NCBI GenBank assembly: GCA_902578545.1
Contig: CACHDI010000009.1
Span: 1-63,923 of the forward strand
Direction of reading: 5' to 3'
Length of the DNA: 63,923 nt
From: an uncultured Alphaproteobacteria bacterium
GTDB taxonomy: Bacteria; Pseudomonadota; Alphaproteobacteria; Rhodobacterales; Rhodobacteraceae
Shown: piece by piece, positions 8,996-18,367 of the stretch
Numbering within the stretch: the stretch's first letter is position 1
Layout: every line of letters begins with the position of its first letter
Made by a program: the position numbers and the translations under genes
The notes under the pieces: model-generated
What the model saw: the letters and a program-made list of their open reading frames with translations, nothing else
Databases searched by the model: none
Told to the model about the DNA's origin: nothing

Positions 8996-10372
8996 ATGAA
9001 TTCTTCTATAAATAAAAATTTCATTAAAGACTATGATAATCAATATTTTCTACATCCTTGGGAAGATTGTAGCAATAATAATTCTGATTATAAAATTATA
9101 AAAAATTCAAATGGAATATACCTATTTGATGAGAGTGGGAAAAAATATATTGACGGTCCTGGAGGTATGTGGTGTGTGAATCTTGGGTATGGTCGAAAAG
9201 AAATTGCACAAGAAATAGCAAAACAATGTGAAAAACTCCCTTATTTTAGTCCTTGGTTTTCTACTGCTGAGCCATCAGCTTTGTTAGCCAAGAAATTAGC
9301 TTCCCTCACACCAAAAGATTTAAATACTGTTTTTTTTACAACTTGTGGATCGACAGCATTAGATAGTGCAGTAAGGTTTGTTCATTATTATTTCAATTGT
9401 ATAAACAAAAATGACAAAAAAACCATAATAGCACGTGAAAAAGGCTATCATGGATCAACCTTACTTTCAGCCAGTATTTCTGGAAAAGAAAGAGATAAAA
9501 GAGTTTTAGATACAATAGATAACGGAATAAAATTCTTAAGTAACGTTAATCCAAATCTTAAAGGTGACATTACAGAAGAAGAATGGTGTAATCAAAAAGT
9601 TGCAGAACTGGAAAATACCATTCTAGAAATTGGACCTGATAAAGTAGCAGCCTTTGTTGCAGAACCAATACTAGCATCAGGAGGTGTAATAATTCCTCCT
9701 AAAGGATATCATAAAAAAACCCATAATATTTGTAAAAAATACGATGTTTTATATATTTCTGACGAAGTTGTGACAGCATTCGGTAGACTAGGTCATTGGT
9801 TTTCTTCAGAAGATGTATTTGATTTTATACCTGATATTATAACATGTGCTAAGGGATTAACATCAGGATATATTCCAATGGGCGCCATGATCATTTCAGA
9901 TTCATTAATTAATAATATTAAAAAAAATTCAAATAATTATGATCTACTTTTCTCCAATGGGTTCACTTATTCGGGACATCCAATAGCATCTGCTGCAGCT
10001 TTGAAAACTATTGAAATAATGGAAAAAGAAAAAATTTTAGATCATGTAAGAGATATTACTCCCTATTTCCAGTCTAGATTAAAAAAATTAGGGGAAAAAT
10101 ATGAGTGTATTTCAGATGCAAGAGGAATTGGATTATTAGGTTGCCTTGAAGGATACAGCAACCCGTTACTTGATGATAAGAAGCGTTTAGAAATAGATCA
10201 TCAATTTGGAACTATGATAGACAAAGCTGCTGAAAAAAGAGGTCTTTTAGTAAGACCTATTATAAATATGTGTGTATTCTCACCACCTCTTATAATAACC
10301 AAAACGGAGATTGATTTAATGTTTAATATTTTAGATGATGCTGTGTCAGAGGTTGAAAAAAATTTAAAATAA
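8996..10372 (+). CDS. Class III PLP aminotransferase, putrescine/omega-amine-pyruvate type
   Basis: About 458 aa, a class III pyridoxal-phosphate aminotransferase. The PLP Lys lies in CAKGLTSGYIPMGA, preceded by the cofactor-binding Asp in ISDEVVTAFGR; GPGGMWCVNLGY near the N-terminus is typical of the omega-amine:pyruvate group. It probably moves an amino group from putrescine or a related diamine to pyruvate, giving 4-aminobutanal. The ATG at 8996 is preferred over a TTG 18 bases upstream because AAAGG sits just before it. The binding-protein gene follows 61 bases later on the same strand. Confidence 0.85.
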   Translation: MNSSINKNFIKDYDNQYFLHPWEDCSNNNSDYKIIKNSNGIYLFDESGKKYIDGPGGMWCVNLGYGRKEIAQEIAKQCEKLPYFSPWFSTAEPSALLAKKLASLTPKDLNTVFFTTCGSTALDSAVRFVHYYFNCINKNDKKTIIAREKGYHGSTLLSASISGKERDKRVLDTIDNGIKFLSNVNPNLKGDITEEEWCNQKVAELENTILEIGPDKVAAFVAEPILASGGVIIPPKGYHKKTHNICKKYDVLYISDEVVTAFGRLGHWFSSEDVFDFIPDIITCAKGLTSGYIPMGAMIISDSLINNIKKNSNNYDLLFSNGFTYSGHPIASAAALKTIEIMEKEKILDHVRDITPYFQSRLKKLGEKYECISDARGIGLLGCLEGYSNPLLDDKKRLEIDHQFGTMIDKAAEKRGLLVRPIINMCVFSPPLIITKTEIDLMFNILDDAVSEVEKNLK

Positions 10373-10433
10373 TGTTTACATTCAAGAAGAATGGAAATGA
10401 CTAAATTATTTATATTTTACAAGGGAGAAAAAT

Positions 10434-11489
10434 ATGAAATTAAATCCTATTAATTTTTTTGCATTTATTTTCTCATTGTTTTTTGCAAATATTTCAGTTG
10501 CAGCAGACAGTGACTTAATTGTTTTTGACTGGGGCGGATATGAAGATCCTGGTTTTTTTGGATCATATGTTAAAAAATATGGAGACTCACCAACATATTC
10601 CTTTTTTTCAGATGAAGAAGAAGCTTTTCAAAAGGTAAGAGCTGGTTTTAGGGCAGACCTTGGACATCCTTGCTCACAATCTGTAGTAAAATGGAGAAAT
10701 GCTGGAATTATTGTACCTATAGATACAAACAAATTAAAAAATTGGAATAAAGTAGACCCTGGATTTGCTGAAATGGAAGGGTTTCAAGTTGATGGAGTTC
10801 AATGGGCTTTACCAATAGATTGGGGTGCAACTGCTCTTACTTATAATGCTGATGAAGTTTCAGCAGAAGATGCAAGTTCACTTCAGGCTTTTGCTGATCC
10901 TAAATTCAAAGGCAGAGTATCCTTAATTGATAACGTAGATGACGCTTACGCTCTCGGATTTTTAGCTGTTGGTGTCAAAGATTGGACAAAGGCAACTGAT
11001 GAAGACTTTAAAAAAGCGTCTGATTTTTTAAGGAAAGTTCATAAAAATGTAAGACAATATCACGCTGACGGTGGTGAGGGGTCTGCATTGATGATGAGTG
11101 GAGAAATTCTTTTAGAATGGACTTGGAACGAAGTTGCTTTTACCATGGGATTTGAGGAGAATGCGCCAAAAGTAGTATTTAATAGAGATACCAAAGAGGG
11201 ATCATCAACATGGGTATGTGGGTATACTATGATGAAAGATGCTCCAGGTTCTGAGGAAAAAGCTTATGATTTTCTAGATGCATGGCTTGAAGATGATTCT
11301 GCTGCATATATGCTAAATGAGTGGGGGTATGGTCATACTAATAAAGATGTAATGGCTACAGTCGGTAAAGAAAATGGATGGGCCCCTTTGGAAAGTTATA
11401 CAGAAGGATCACTTTTCCAAAAACCATCAGCTCCTGAACTAAGAGAAAAAATGATAAAAGAATTTGAGCTTATTAAATCAGGTTTTTAA
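10434..11489 (+). CDS. PotD-like periplasmic binding protein for a polyamine-type ABC transporter
   Basis: A 351-aa periplasmic binding protein with a signal peptide of about 23 residues ending in VAA. The mature start (DLIVFDWGGYEDPGFF) and the later PIDWGATALTYN segment match the spermidine/putrescine-binding family. A strong GGGAGAA ribosome binding site precedes it. The ATPase and two permeases lie just beyond on the opposite strand, convergent, so the transporter is split across two transcripts. Ligand identity is uncertain: a Rieske oxygenase heads the permease operon, which opens the possibility of a modified amine. Confidence 0.85.
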   Translation: MKLNPINFFAFIFSLFFANISVAADSDLIVFDWGGYEDPGFFGSYVKKYGDSPTYSFFSDEEEAFQKVRAGFRADLGHPCSQSVVKWRNAGIIVPIDTNKLKNWNKVDPGFAEMEGFQVDGVQWALPIDWGATALTYNADEVSAEDASSLQAFADPKFKGRVSLIDNVDDAYALGFLAVGVKDWTKATDEDFKKASDFLRKVHKNVRQYHADGGEGSALMMSGEILLEWTWNEVAFTMGFEENAPKVVFNRDTKEGSSTWVCGYTMMKDAPGSEEKAYDFLDAWLEDDSAAYMLNEWGYGHTNKDVMATVGKENGWAPLESYTEGSLFQKPSAPELREKMIKEFELIKSGF

Positions 11490-11496
11490 ATACTTA

Positions 11497-11533
11497 TTGA
11501 GGAATAGGTAAACCACTTTTACCTATTCCTCAA
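11497..11533. terminator. Perfect 16-bp inverted repeat at the convergent potD/potA ends
   Basis: TTGAGGAATAGGTAAA and its exact complement flank a 5-base loop (CCACT). The hairpin follows the binding-protein stop by 7 bases and covers the last codons and stop of potA on the other strand. There is no strong T-tract on either side, so it may act as a two-way terminator or as an RNA 3'-end stabiliser. Confidence 0.75.
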
Positions 11534-12638
11534 AATAGGCAACTATATCGTCTTCTTGGAAGTAAACTGAAATTTCTTCACCAATATTTGGACTTGGGGT
11601 ATTCTTAATATCAGATATAGAAATTCTATAAGTATGATGATCATTTTCACCTAAATTTATACCATACAACATTGTATCTCCCATAAATGATTTTTCTACT
11701 ACCTTAGCATTAAATGATTTTGACTGCTTTTTTCCATTCTTATTGTTAATTTTAAAATTCTCTGGCCTAATACCAATAGTAAGTTTAGATTTATCATCTC
11801 CAAATATATTACTTTTTAATAGCTTAATATTGCCTAAATCTTTATGACAAACACTTATTGTTCTAGAATTTTTTTCCAAATATTCTGTCTCAAAAAAATT
11901 CATATTACCTATAAAGGAAGCAACTCTTTTAGTTTGTGGTTTATTATAAATCTCTTCAGGAGAAGCAACTTGATCTACTTTTCCGTTAAACATAACACCT
12001 ACTCTATCACTCATAGTAAGTGCCTCTGTTTGATCATGAGTAACTAAAACAAAAGTTATTCCTACTGATTTTTGTAGTTGTCTTAGTTCAAATTGCATTT
12101 GCTCTCTAAGATTTTTGTCTAGTGCAGATAAAGGCTCGTCTAGAAGTAATACTCTGGGTTTTAAAATTAATGCCCTTGCAAGTGCTACTCTTTGCCTTTG
12201 ACCACCTGATAAAGCAGATGAAGCTCTTTTATGATAACCTTCAAGACCTACTAAATTTAGTGCCTCCTCTATTTTTTGCGCAATTTCATCTTTATTTAAG
12301 TTAGTATTTCTAAGTCCATATCCAACATTTTCAGAAACATTTAAATGCGGAAAAATCGCATAATTTTGAAAAACCATATTTGTCGGCCTATTATTTGGTT
12401 CAACAGAATTAACATTTTTTCCATTGATAAAAACATCACCATTTTCAGGTTTTTCAAAACCTGCTATTATCCTCAAAAGCGTTGTTTTTCCACAACCTGA
12501 TGGTCCTAATAGTGAAAAAAATTCCCCCTCTTTTATTCCTAAGGACACATTATTTACTGCTCTAATTTTATCAAAAGATTTTTCAATAGATATTAGATCA
12601 ACTATCTTTTCAGGATTTCTAATATTTTTTTTGTTCAT
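11523..12638 (-). CDS. potA: Polyamine-type ABC transporter ATP-binding protein
   Basis: A 371-aa ABC ATPase: Walker A GPSGCGKTT at 45-53, Q-loop in VFQNYAIFPH, signature LSGGQRQRVA at 143-152, Walker B VLLLDEP with SALD following, the H-loop in VTHDQTEA, then a C-terminal TOBE-type regulatory domain from about residue 240. Length and domain order match PotA-type importers. It is the last gene of the Rieske-potB-potC-potA operon and overlaps potC by 4 bases (ATGA). Its stop codon is embedded in the convergent hairpin. Confidence 0.93.
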   Translation of the reverse strand: MNKKNIRNPEKIVDLISIEKSFDKIRAVNNVSLGIKEGEFFSLLGPSGCGKTTLLRIIAGFEKPENGDVFINGKNVNSVEPNNRPTNMVFQNYAIFPHLNVSENVGYGLRNTNLNKDEIAQKIEEALNLVGLEGYHKRASSALSGGQRQRVALARALILKPRVLLLDEPLSALDKNLREQMQFELRQLQKSVGITFVLVTHDQTEALTMSDRVGVMFNGKVDQVASPEEIYNKPQTKRVASFIGNMNFFETEYLEKNSRTISVCHKDLGNIKLLKSNIFGDDKSKLTIGIRPENFKINNKNGKKQSKSFNAKVVEKSFMGDTMLYGINLGENDHHTYRISISDIKNTPSPNIGEEISVYFQEDDIVAYFEE

Positions 12639-13447
12639 TTTTGATCTAACCCCACACTATAATAATTATACAATTCCATCCTTCTTCTAAAGTATTCAAA
12701 TAAAGAAACTAGTATAAGAGATACAATTAATAGTATTGTTCCTAATGCCATTGTACTAGGCAATTTAGCTGGAAATCGAAATTGAGACCATATGTAGACT
12801 GGTAAAGTTGGTTCAACTCCTGTTAGAAAAAAAGCAATAATAAATTCATCTAATGATATTACAAATCCAATCAATAGACTAGAAATCAATCCAGGGGATA
12901 CCATTGGTAAAATTATAATTCTAAATGTTTGAAAGGATGACATTCCAAGGTCAAGAGAGGCTTCTTCTAAACTTATGTCAAGATTATTAAAAGCTGATAC
13001 CATTATTAAAGTCGAAAATGGGGTTATCAATAATGTATGACCAAGAACCACACTCCATAAATTCAAATCTAGCCCAAGCTGAATTAGTACCGTTAAAAGA
13101 CAAACACCCAATATAATTTCTGGTAGAATTAAAGGAACAAGTATAAATGTAATTGAAATTTTTTTTCCGTAAAAAATATACCTAGTTGAAGCTCTAGCTA
13201 CTAAAGTACCCAGTATAGTTGCTAAAATTGTAGAAGATATCGCAATTAATAATGAATTGAATAAAGCGTTATGTAAGGTATTTTCATAAAGAAGCTCTTC
13301 AAACCAAATCGTTGAAAAACCAGAAAGTGGAAAGGAAATAACTTTGCTATTGTTAAAAGAAAAAATTGGAAGCAAAAGTGCAGGTGCATATAAAAATACA
13401 AGAAAAAATATTACAATTACTTTAAAGATTTTGTTCGACTTTTTCAT
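12635..13447 (-). CDS. potC: Polyamine-type ABC transporter permease PotC
   Basis: A 270-aa inner-membrane permease with about six hydrophobic segments. The cytoplasmic EAA loop that contacts the ATPase is visible as EEASLDLGMSSFQTFRIIILP. The first membrane segment follows a short basic N-terminus, as in the PotC subfamily. It starts one base after potB ends and overlaps potA by 4 bases, so the subunits are translationally coupled. Confidence 0.92.
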   Translation of the reverse strand: MKKSNKIFKVIVIFFLVFLYAPALLLPIFSFNNSKVISFPLSGFSTIWFEELLYENTLHNALFNSLLIAISSTILATILGTLVARASTRYIFYGKKISITFILVPLILPEIILGVCLLTVLIQLGLDLNLWSVVLGHTLLITPFSTLIMVSAFNNLDISLEEASLDLGMSSFQTFRIIILPMVSPGLISSLLIGFVISLDEFIIAFFLTGVEPTLPVYIWSQFRFPAKLPSTMALGTILLIVSLILVSLFEYFRRRMELYNYYSVGLDQK

Positions 13448-13448
13448 A

Positions 13449-14306
13449 CTAATAATTTCTTAAGTATTTTCTATTTAAAAAAACAAAAAGCAAAGATATT
13501 ATCCCTACTATTAATAATGATGTAACTGAAAGAGCTGCCGCTAGTGGAGCATTGTTAGCTTTCGAAAATTGCACCTGAATCATATTAGCTATCATTAAAC
13601 CTTCTGGACCACCCACAAGTTTGGGAGTTATGTAATCTCCAATACAAGGTATAAATATTATTAAAACAGCACCTATTACTCCTGGCATTGATAATGGAAG
13701 AATAATCCTAAAGAATTGACTCAAATTGTTATCACCCAAATCATTAGACGCTTCTAATAAAGACCTATCAATTTTTTCTAAAGAAACAAAAATTGGTAAT
13801 ATAGCAAAAGGGGCCCAACCATGTACTAGTGCCAGTACAACTGCATTTGAATTATATAATAAAAAAGTTAAAGGCTCAGTAATTACACCTAGCCACTCAA
13901 AAAAAGAGTTTAAAACACCGTTATACCCTAATATTACCTTCCACAAAAACATCCTTAACAGATAACTTGTCCAAAATGGTATGGTTATAAGAAATAACCA
14001 TAAAGCCTTTCTCTTTCCACCATAAAAAGAAATATAATAAGCAATAGGAAAAGCAAATAAAATTGTAATAAAAGTGACTGTTAAGGAAATTATTAAAGAT
14101 CTAGCAAATAGTGTCTGAAATACAGGTTGAAACCAAGCTTGTTTATAATTATCGAGGGTTATAGTTTTTATTAATGTGAGATAGTCCTGTGTCCAAAAAC
14201 TTAAAGTCGTCATTGTTGCAATTGGGACTGCTAGTAAAAAAATTGCAAAAATAAAGGGTACACCCAGTAATCTCCAGCCCTTTTTATTATGTTCAGAAAA
14301 ATACAT
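13449..14306 (-). CDS. potB: Polyamine-type ABC transporter permease PotB
   Basis: A 285-aa inner-membrane permease with about six membrane spans and the EAA loop LEASNDLGDNNLSQFFRIIL, which docks on PotA. The cytoplasmic N-terminus and first long periplasmic loop match PotB/PotH-type proteins. It begins 39 bases after the Rieske oxygenase stop and is followed one base later by potC, so it is the second gene of a four-gene transcript. Confidence 0.92.
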   Translation of the reverse strand: MYFSEHNKKGWRLLGVPFIFAIFLLAVPIATMTTLSFWTQDYLTLIKTITLDNYKQAWFQPVFQTLFARSLIISLTVTFITILFAFPIAYYISFYGGKRKALWLFLITIPFWTSYLLRMFLWKVILGYNGVLNSFFEWLGVITEPLTFLLYNSNAVVLALVHGWAPFAILPIFVSLEKIDRSLLEASNDLGDNNLSQFFRIILPLSMPGVIGAVLIIFIPCIGDYITPKLVGGPEGLMIANMIQVQFSKANNAPLAAALSVTSLLIVGIISLLFVFLNRKYLRNY

Positions 14307-14345
14307 AATTTGTCTATCTAAATCTCTATAACTTTTGCTTTAAAA

Positions 14346-15536
14346 TTATGTTTTATTTTCAGCCAAGAGCTTATTATTAAATTCATTCAGTGAATGGTCT
14401 ATTGGTTCTGTATTAAAATTCATTACTGGAATTAATTTTCTTAAATGATCATGGTAGGTTTTTACACCATATTCTAAATCAGATAAGCAAAAACCCTTGA
14501 AAGCAGACGACTTTACTGCTTCAGTAGACCATTCTACAAGCATCTGATCTTCTTTTGCTGTATCTCTATCTATCCGACCACTTAAATACCTGGCTATTTT
14601 TTTTTCTCTACTCTCTTTTTTGTGTTTAAGGACACCACCTGTCTGTATTGTTTTTGTGCTACTTAAGGGGTATTCATAATAGTAGATTATACACTCTGGA
14701 TATAAACCTAAAACAAAATTAGGAAACATACCAAAATAGATCCAAGATCTGCTAAGAAGTTTGGGTAATTTTAACCAGTTATTATTTTCTACAATATGAC
14801 GATATCTTTTTACACTCCATTTTTTTGATGGTTTGGTATTGAAAGTGCCTATTGATCTTGAGGTTCCTTCAACAAAAGGTTCATCATTGTAATCTTGACC
14901 ATACAAGTCAAATAGCGAAGGGTGTGCTTGCCTCACATGGTAACCTTCATTATCAACATCCCTAACTGATTTCCAATTAGCATCTAAAATGTCAGTCCAA
15001 ATACTACCATCAACTGGTTGCATGTGCTCCATTTTATAAAAACTAATCTCATTATCAAATCTTTTTAAAATTTCAGAAATACTTTTTTGATTACTTTTCT
15101 TAAATCTTACAAAAATCAGGCCATGCCATATTTCAATTTCTAGTGGTTTTAAACCCATTTCTGAAAAATCAGTGTCACCAAAAGAATCCTTATTTGGAAC
15201 CCCTCTTACAGAACCGTCAAAATTATAGGACCAGCCATGAAATGGGCAAACAATTGCTCTTTTACAAACTCCTTCTTTGTCTGAAATTACCCTAGAACCT
15301 CTGTGCCTACATAAATTGTGAAAAGCTCTGATTTCGTTGTTCTCACCTTTTATGACAAAACCTCTTTCATTTACAATTTCTATGGTTTTATATGAACCTA
15401 TTTTATTTAGTTCATTTATGTGACAAACAAATTGCCAATGTTTTCTAAATAATTCTTCTGCTTCTAGTTGAAATAAAGAATCTGATTGATAAGTCCATCC
15501 AGGTAAGCCACTCCTATCCCAATTATTTTTTCTCAA
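14346..15536 (-). CDS. Rieske-type non-heme iron oxygenase, alpha subunit
   Basis: A 396-aa ring-hydroxylating-type oxygenase. The Rieske [2Fe-2S] ligands are Cys76, His78, Cys97 and His100 (CRHRG and CPFHGW). The catalytic domain shows the mononuclear iron motif DVDNEGYHVRQAHP with His200 and His205. Length and spacing resemble the glycine-betaine/carnitine/choline-type oxygenases (GbcA, CntA) that demethylate or hydroxylate quaternary amines more than aromatic dioxygenases. No reductase is in the window. Being first in the potB-potC-potA operon suggests that its substrate is what the transporter imports; this is inference. Confidence 0.88.
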   Translation of the reverse strand: MRKNNWDRSGLPGWTYQSDSLFQLEAEELFRKHWQFVCHINELNKIGSYKTIEIVNERGFVIKGENNEIRAFHNLCRHRGSRVISDKEGVCKRAIVCPFHGWSYNFDGSVRGVPNKDSFGDTDFSEMGLKPLEIEIWHGLIFVRFKKSNQKSISEILKRFDNEISFYKMEHMQPVDGSIWTDILDANWKSVRDVDNEGYHVRQAHPSLFDLYGQDYNDEPFVEGTSRSIGTFNTKPSKKWSVKRYRHIVENNNWLKLPKLLSRSWIYFGMFPNFVLGLYPECIIYYYEYPLSSTKTIQTGGVLKHKKESREKKIARYLSGRIDRDTAKEDQMLVEWSTEAVKSSAFKGFCLSDLEYGVKTYHDHLRKLIPVMNFNTEPIDHSLNEFNNKLLAENKT

Positions 15537-15670
15537 AAGTCATTCCTTACTTTTAGTTTTCTAAAAATATAAAAAGGTTTATTCTTTCTTCATAAATAAC
15601 ATATTAAATTATATTAATTTCATGAATAAATAATATTAAATATTGTCTTAATCAATTGAAAGCTATTTTT

Positions 15671-16951
15671 TTGTCTAATAATAAAATATTTGATTATGAA
15701 GTTATAATAGTTGGCGCTGGAATTGCGGGCATATCTGCTGCTAAAATATTAGATAATAATAATATATCAAACATAGTAATTGAAGCAAATAATCGTGTAG
15801 GTGGAAGAGCAAAAAAGGCCCCTGACTCATTTGGACATTGGTTTGATCTTGGATGCTCATATTTGCATGAAGGAGAAATTAATCCTTTTAGAGCTGTTGC
15901 CAAAAGTCTTAATGTACCAATTGACCATCAAAATGGAGATATTTTTTCAATAGAAAAGACAAAATATCTATTTGGAGAAAAACCCTTTTTATTAAATAAA
16001 AAGAAAAAGGTAAATGAATCCTATAACAATTTTTTGGTGAAGTTAAACTTTTATAAAGAAAATGTTGAAGATAATCGACTTTCTACTTGTTTAAATATTA
16101 ATGATCCTAACTATCCTATCCTTTTTGATTATTTAACTGGTTTAAACGGAATCGAAGCAAATTTTGTTTCTGCTAGAGATTTTGCGTCAATAAATGAAGG
16201 TAAAGATTTAATTGTCGAAAGCGGACTCGCAAACATGATTGATAAATGGGCAACTGGTATAAATGTTATTTTAAATAATCAAGTAAAGCAAATTAATTGG
16301 GGTAGAAAGCAAATTGAAATATATACAAAATCAAAAAAATATGTTTGTAAGTCAGTATTATTAACTGTTTCTAATGGTATTTTAGCAAATGAAGATATAG
16401 CATTTATTCCTAAATTACCTGATTATAAAATCCAAGCCATCCATAATTTACCTATGGGAATTTTAAACAAAATTGGAGTACTCTTCGAAGAAGGAACTTT
16501 TAGAGATAACCAACTAGGTTGGTATGTTGTAACACCTGATAAATATCATAACAATATATCTGAGATATTTAGTTTTGAGATAAGAAAGAAAGAAAAAGAA
16601 CATATGATATTCTTCTTTGGAGGAAAAAAAGGGTCTGATATCGAAAATTATCCAAAAAAATATTACAAAAAAATTATTGAGTTCATAAAAAAGCAATTTG
16701 GAAACAACATAGAAAAAAAGATAATTAAATTAATTCATTCATCATGGGGAAAAGATCCCTACTCCAAGGGTGCTTATTCTTATGCTTTACCGGGTCATAA
16801 CTTTGAAAGGGATTTATTAAAGAAACCTTTAGAAAAGAAAGTATACTTTGCAGGCGAAGCGACTATAAATAAGACTTACGGTACATGCCATGGAGCATAT
16901 ATTTCAGGCAATTATGCTGCTAGTAAAATTATATATGATTTGAAAAATTAA
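15671..16951 (+). CDS. Flavin-containing amine oxidase
   Basis: About 426 aa. The N-terminus has the FAD motif VGAGIAGISAAKIL followed by EANNRVGGRA, the signature of the monoamine-oxidase/polyamine-oxidase family; the C-terminal YFAGEAT and GTCHGAYISG segments complete the FAD site. It probably oxidises an amine made or imported by the surrounding cluster. No ATG exists near the start. A TTG at 15671 with GAAAG 8 bases upstream is preferred; a TTG at 15656 is the alternative. It overlaps the convergent PuuA-like gene by 4 bases. Confidence 0.85.
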   Translation: MSNNKIFDYEVIIVGAGIAGISAAKILDNNNISNIVIEANNRVGGRAKKAPDSFGHWFDLGCSYLHEGEINPFRAVAKSLNVPIDHQNGDIFSIEKTKYLFGEKPFLLNKKKKVNESYNNFLVKLNFYKENVEDNRLSTCLNINDPNYPILFDYLTGLNGIEANFVSARDFASINEGKDLIVESGLANMIDKWATGINVILNNQVKQINWGRKQIEIYTKSKKYVCKSVLLTVSNGILANEDIAFIPKLPDYKIQAIHNLPMGILNKIGVLFEEGTFRDNQLGWYVVTPDKYHNNISEIFSFEIRKKEKEHMIFFFGGKKGSDIENYPKKYYKKIIEFIKKQFGNNIEKKIIKLIHSSWGKDPYSKGAYSYALPGHNFERDLLKKPLEKKVYFAGEATINKTYGTCHGAYISGNYAASKIIYDLKN

Positions 16952-18276
16952 ATTTCTTCTAAATATGTTTTTAATTCAAAATTTTCAATTCTAGAATTAA
17001 AGACTTCTAATTCCTGCTTTTTGCAATTCTTAAATACCTTACAAAAAGTTTCAAAATAAAAATTTTTATTTTTTTTTGATTTTTCAAAATCATTTATTGC
17101 TTGATCCCAACTTTGAGCTATTTGAATTACCTTTTTTTGATAGGTATCACCAGTTAATGGTTTAAGCGGTTCTATTTTTTTTAGAATACCTTCAAGAGCA
17201 GAAGCAAGAATTGAAGATAGTACTAAATAAGGGTTTGCATCTGCTCCAGCTACTCTATGCTCAATTCTTTTTGAAGTGTAATCCCCACCAGGTATTCTTA
17301 TTGCCGCTGTCCTATTTTCATAACCCCAACAAATATTTAAAGGAGCATGTGTTCCAGGCCTTAATCGTTTATAAGAATTAAAATGAGGAGCTAAAATAAG
17401 AGTAGAGTCTTTGAGGCTATTTAAAATACCCCCAACTGCATTTTTTAAAGTTTGCGAACCTAAATCTGTATTATTATTGAAGATATTTTTTTTATTTTTA
17501 TCAAGTAAACTGAAATGTACATGCATACCACTCCCAGAAATTTTAGAAAAAGGTTTAGCCATGAATGTAGCTCTTTTTTTATGTTTTCTGGCAATTCCTT
17601 TTATAAATCTTTTGAAAATAATGGCTTGATCTGCTGCTTCTAAGGGGTCGTCTATGTGTTTGAGGTTAATTTCAAACTGATTAGGCGCATTTTCAGACGA
17701 AACACCATCCATTGGAATGTTATTTTTTTTACATAAATCATAAAGCTCATCAAAAAATTCTTCATGATTTTCAATATCTGTGATTGAGAGTACATTTGTA
17801 AATTCCGGAGAATCAAAGTTCAGGCTTCTAACTTTATTTTCATTAAATAAATAAAACTCTAATTCAAATGCCACAACAGGATAAAGTTTTAAATCTTTAT
17901 ATTTATTACATATCGAATTAAGAATATGCCTTGGATCAATTGGTGAAATTTCCTTTTTATTATCAAACAACCAAAGTGGTAGAAGAACAGAGTCTTTTTT
18001 ATTTGAAAAAAAAGGAATTGGGCCAATTCCAGTGGGTAACCCATATCCATCAGCATCCCCACTTTCAAAAAGATAGGGACTATCCTCTAAATCTGATCCC
18101 CAAATATCAACGCAAGAAGCAGATAGAGGAATTCTAATACCTTCTTTTATTACTTTTTCTAAGCTATTAAAACGGATTCTTTTTCCACGCCATATACCAT
18201 TTAAATCACAAGCTGCTGCAATAATTGGTATATTTTTCCCTAATTTTAAAATCCAATCCAATTCTGATTTAGACAT
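16948..18276 (-). CDS. Second glutamine-synthetase-like ligase (PuuA/GlnT family)
   Basis: A 442-aa GS-fold ligase and clear paralogue of the puuA product at 6515-7876. It shows ELEFYLFN, QFEINL, FMAKPFSKISGSGMHVHFS and RIEHRVAGADANPYL, the ATP, glutamate and metal-binding segments. The N-terminal part has diverged, including the residues after DLNGIWRGKR, so the amine acceptor probably differs from putrescine (ethanolamine, methylamine and spermidine are known acceptors in the wider family). It is convergent with the amine oxidase gene, overlapping by 4 bases. Confidence 0.85.
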   Translation of the reverse strand: MSKSELDWILKLGKNIPIIAAACDLNGIWRGKRIRFNSLEKVIKEGIRIPLSASCVDIWGSDLEDSPYLFESGDADGYGLPTGIGPIPFFSNKKDSVLLPLWLFDNKKEISPIDPRHILNSICNKYKDLKLYPVVAFELEFYLFNENKVRSLNFDSPEFTNVLSITDIENHEEFFDELYDLCKKNNIPMDGVSSENAPNQFEINLKHIDDPLEAADQAIIFKRFIKGIARKHKKRATFMAKPFSKISGSGMHVHFSLLDKNKKNIFNNNTDLGSQTLKNAVGGILNSLKDSTLILAPHFNSYKRLRPGTHAPLNICWGYENRTAAIRIPGGDYTSKRIEHRVAGADANPYLVLSSILASALEGILKKIEPLKPLTGDTYQKKVIQIAQSWDQAINDFEKSKKNKNFYFETFCKVFKNCKKQELEVFNSRIENFELKTYLEEI

Positions 18277-18367
18277 TTATTTATTTCCATATTTTGCAAA
18301 CAAAGAGATATTTCTAATTCAAAATAATAAGAAATAGGATATCAAAACTAATTTTTAAAGTCTCTTG

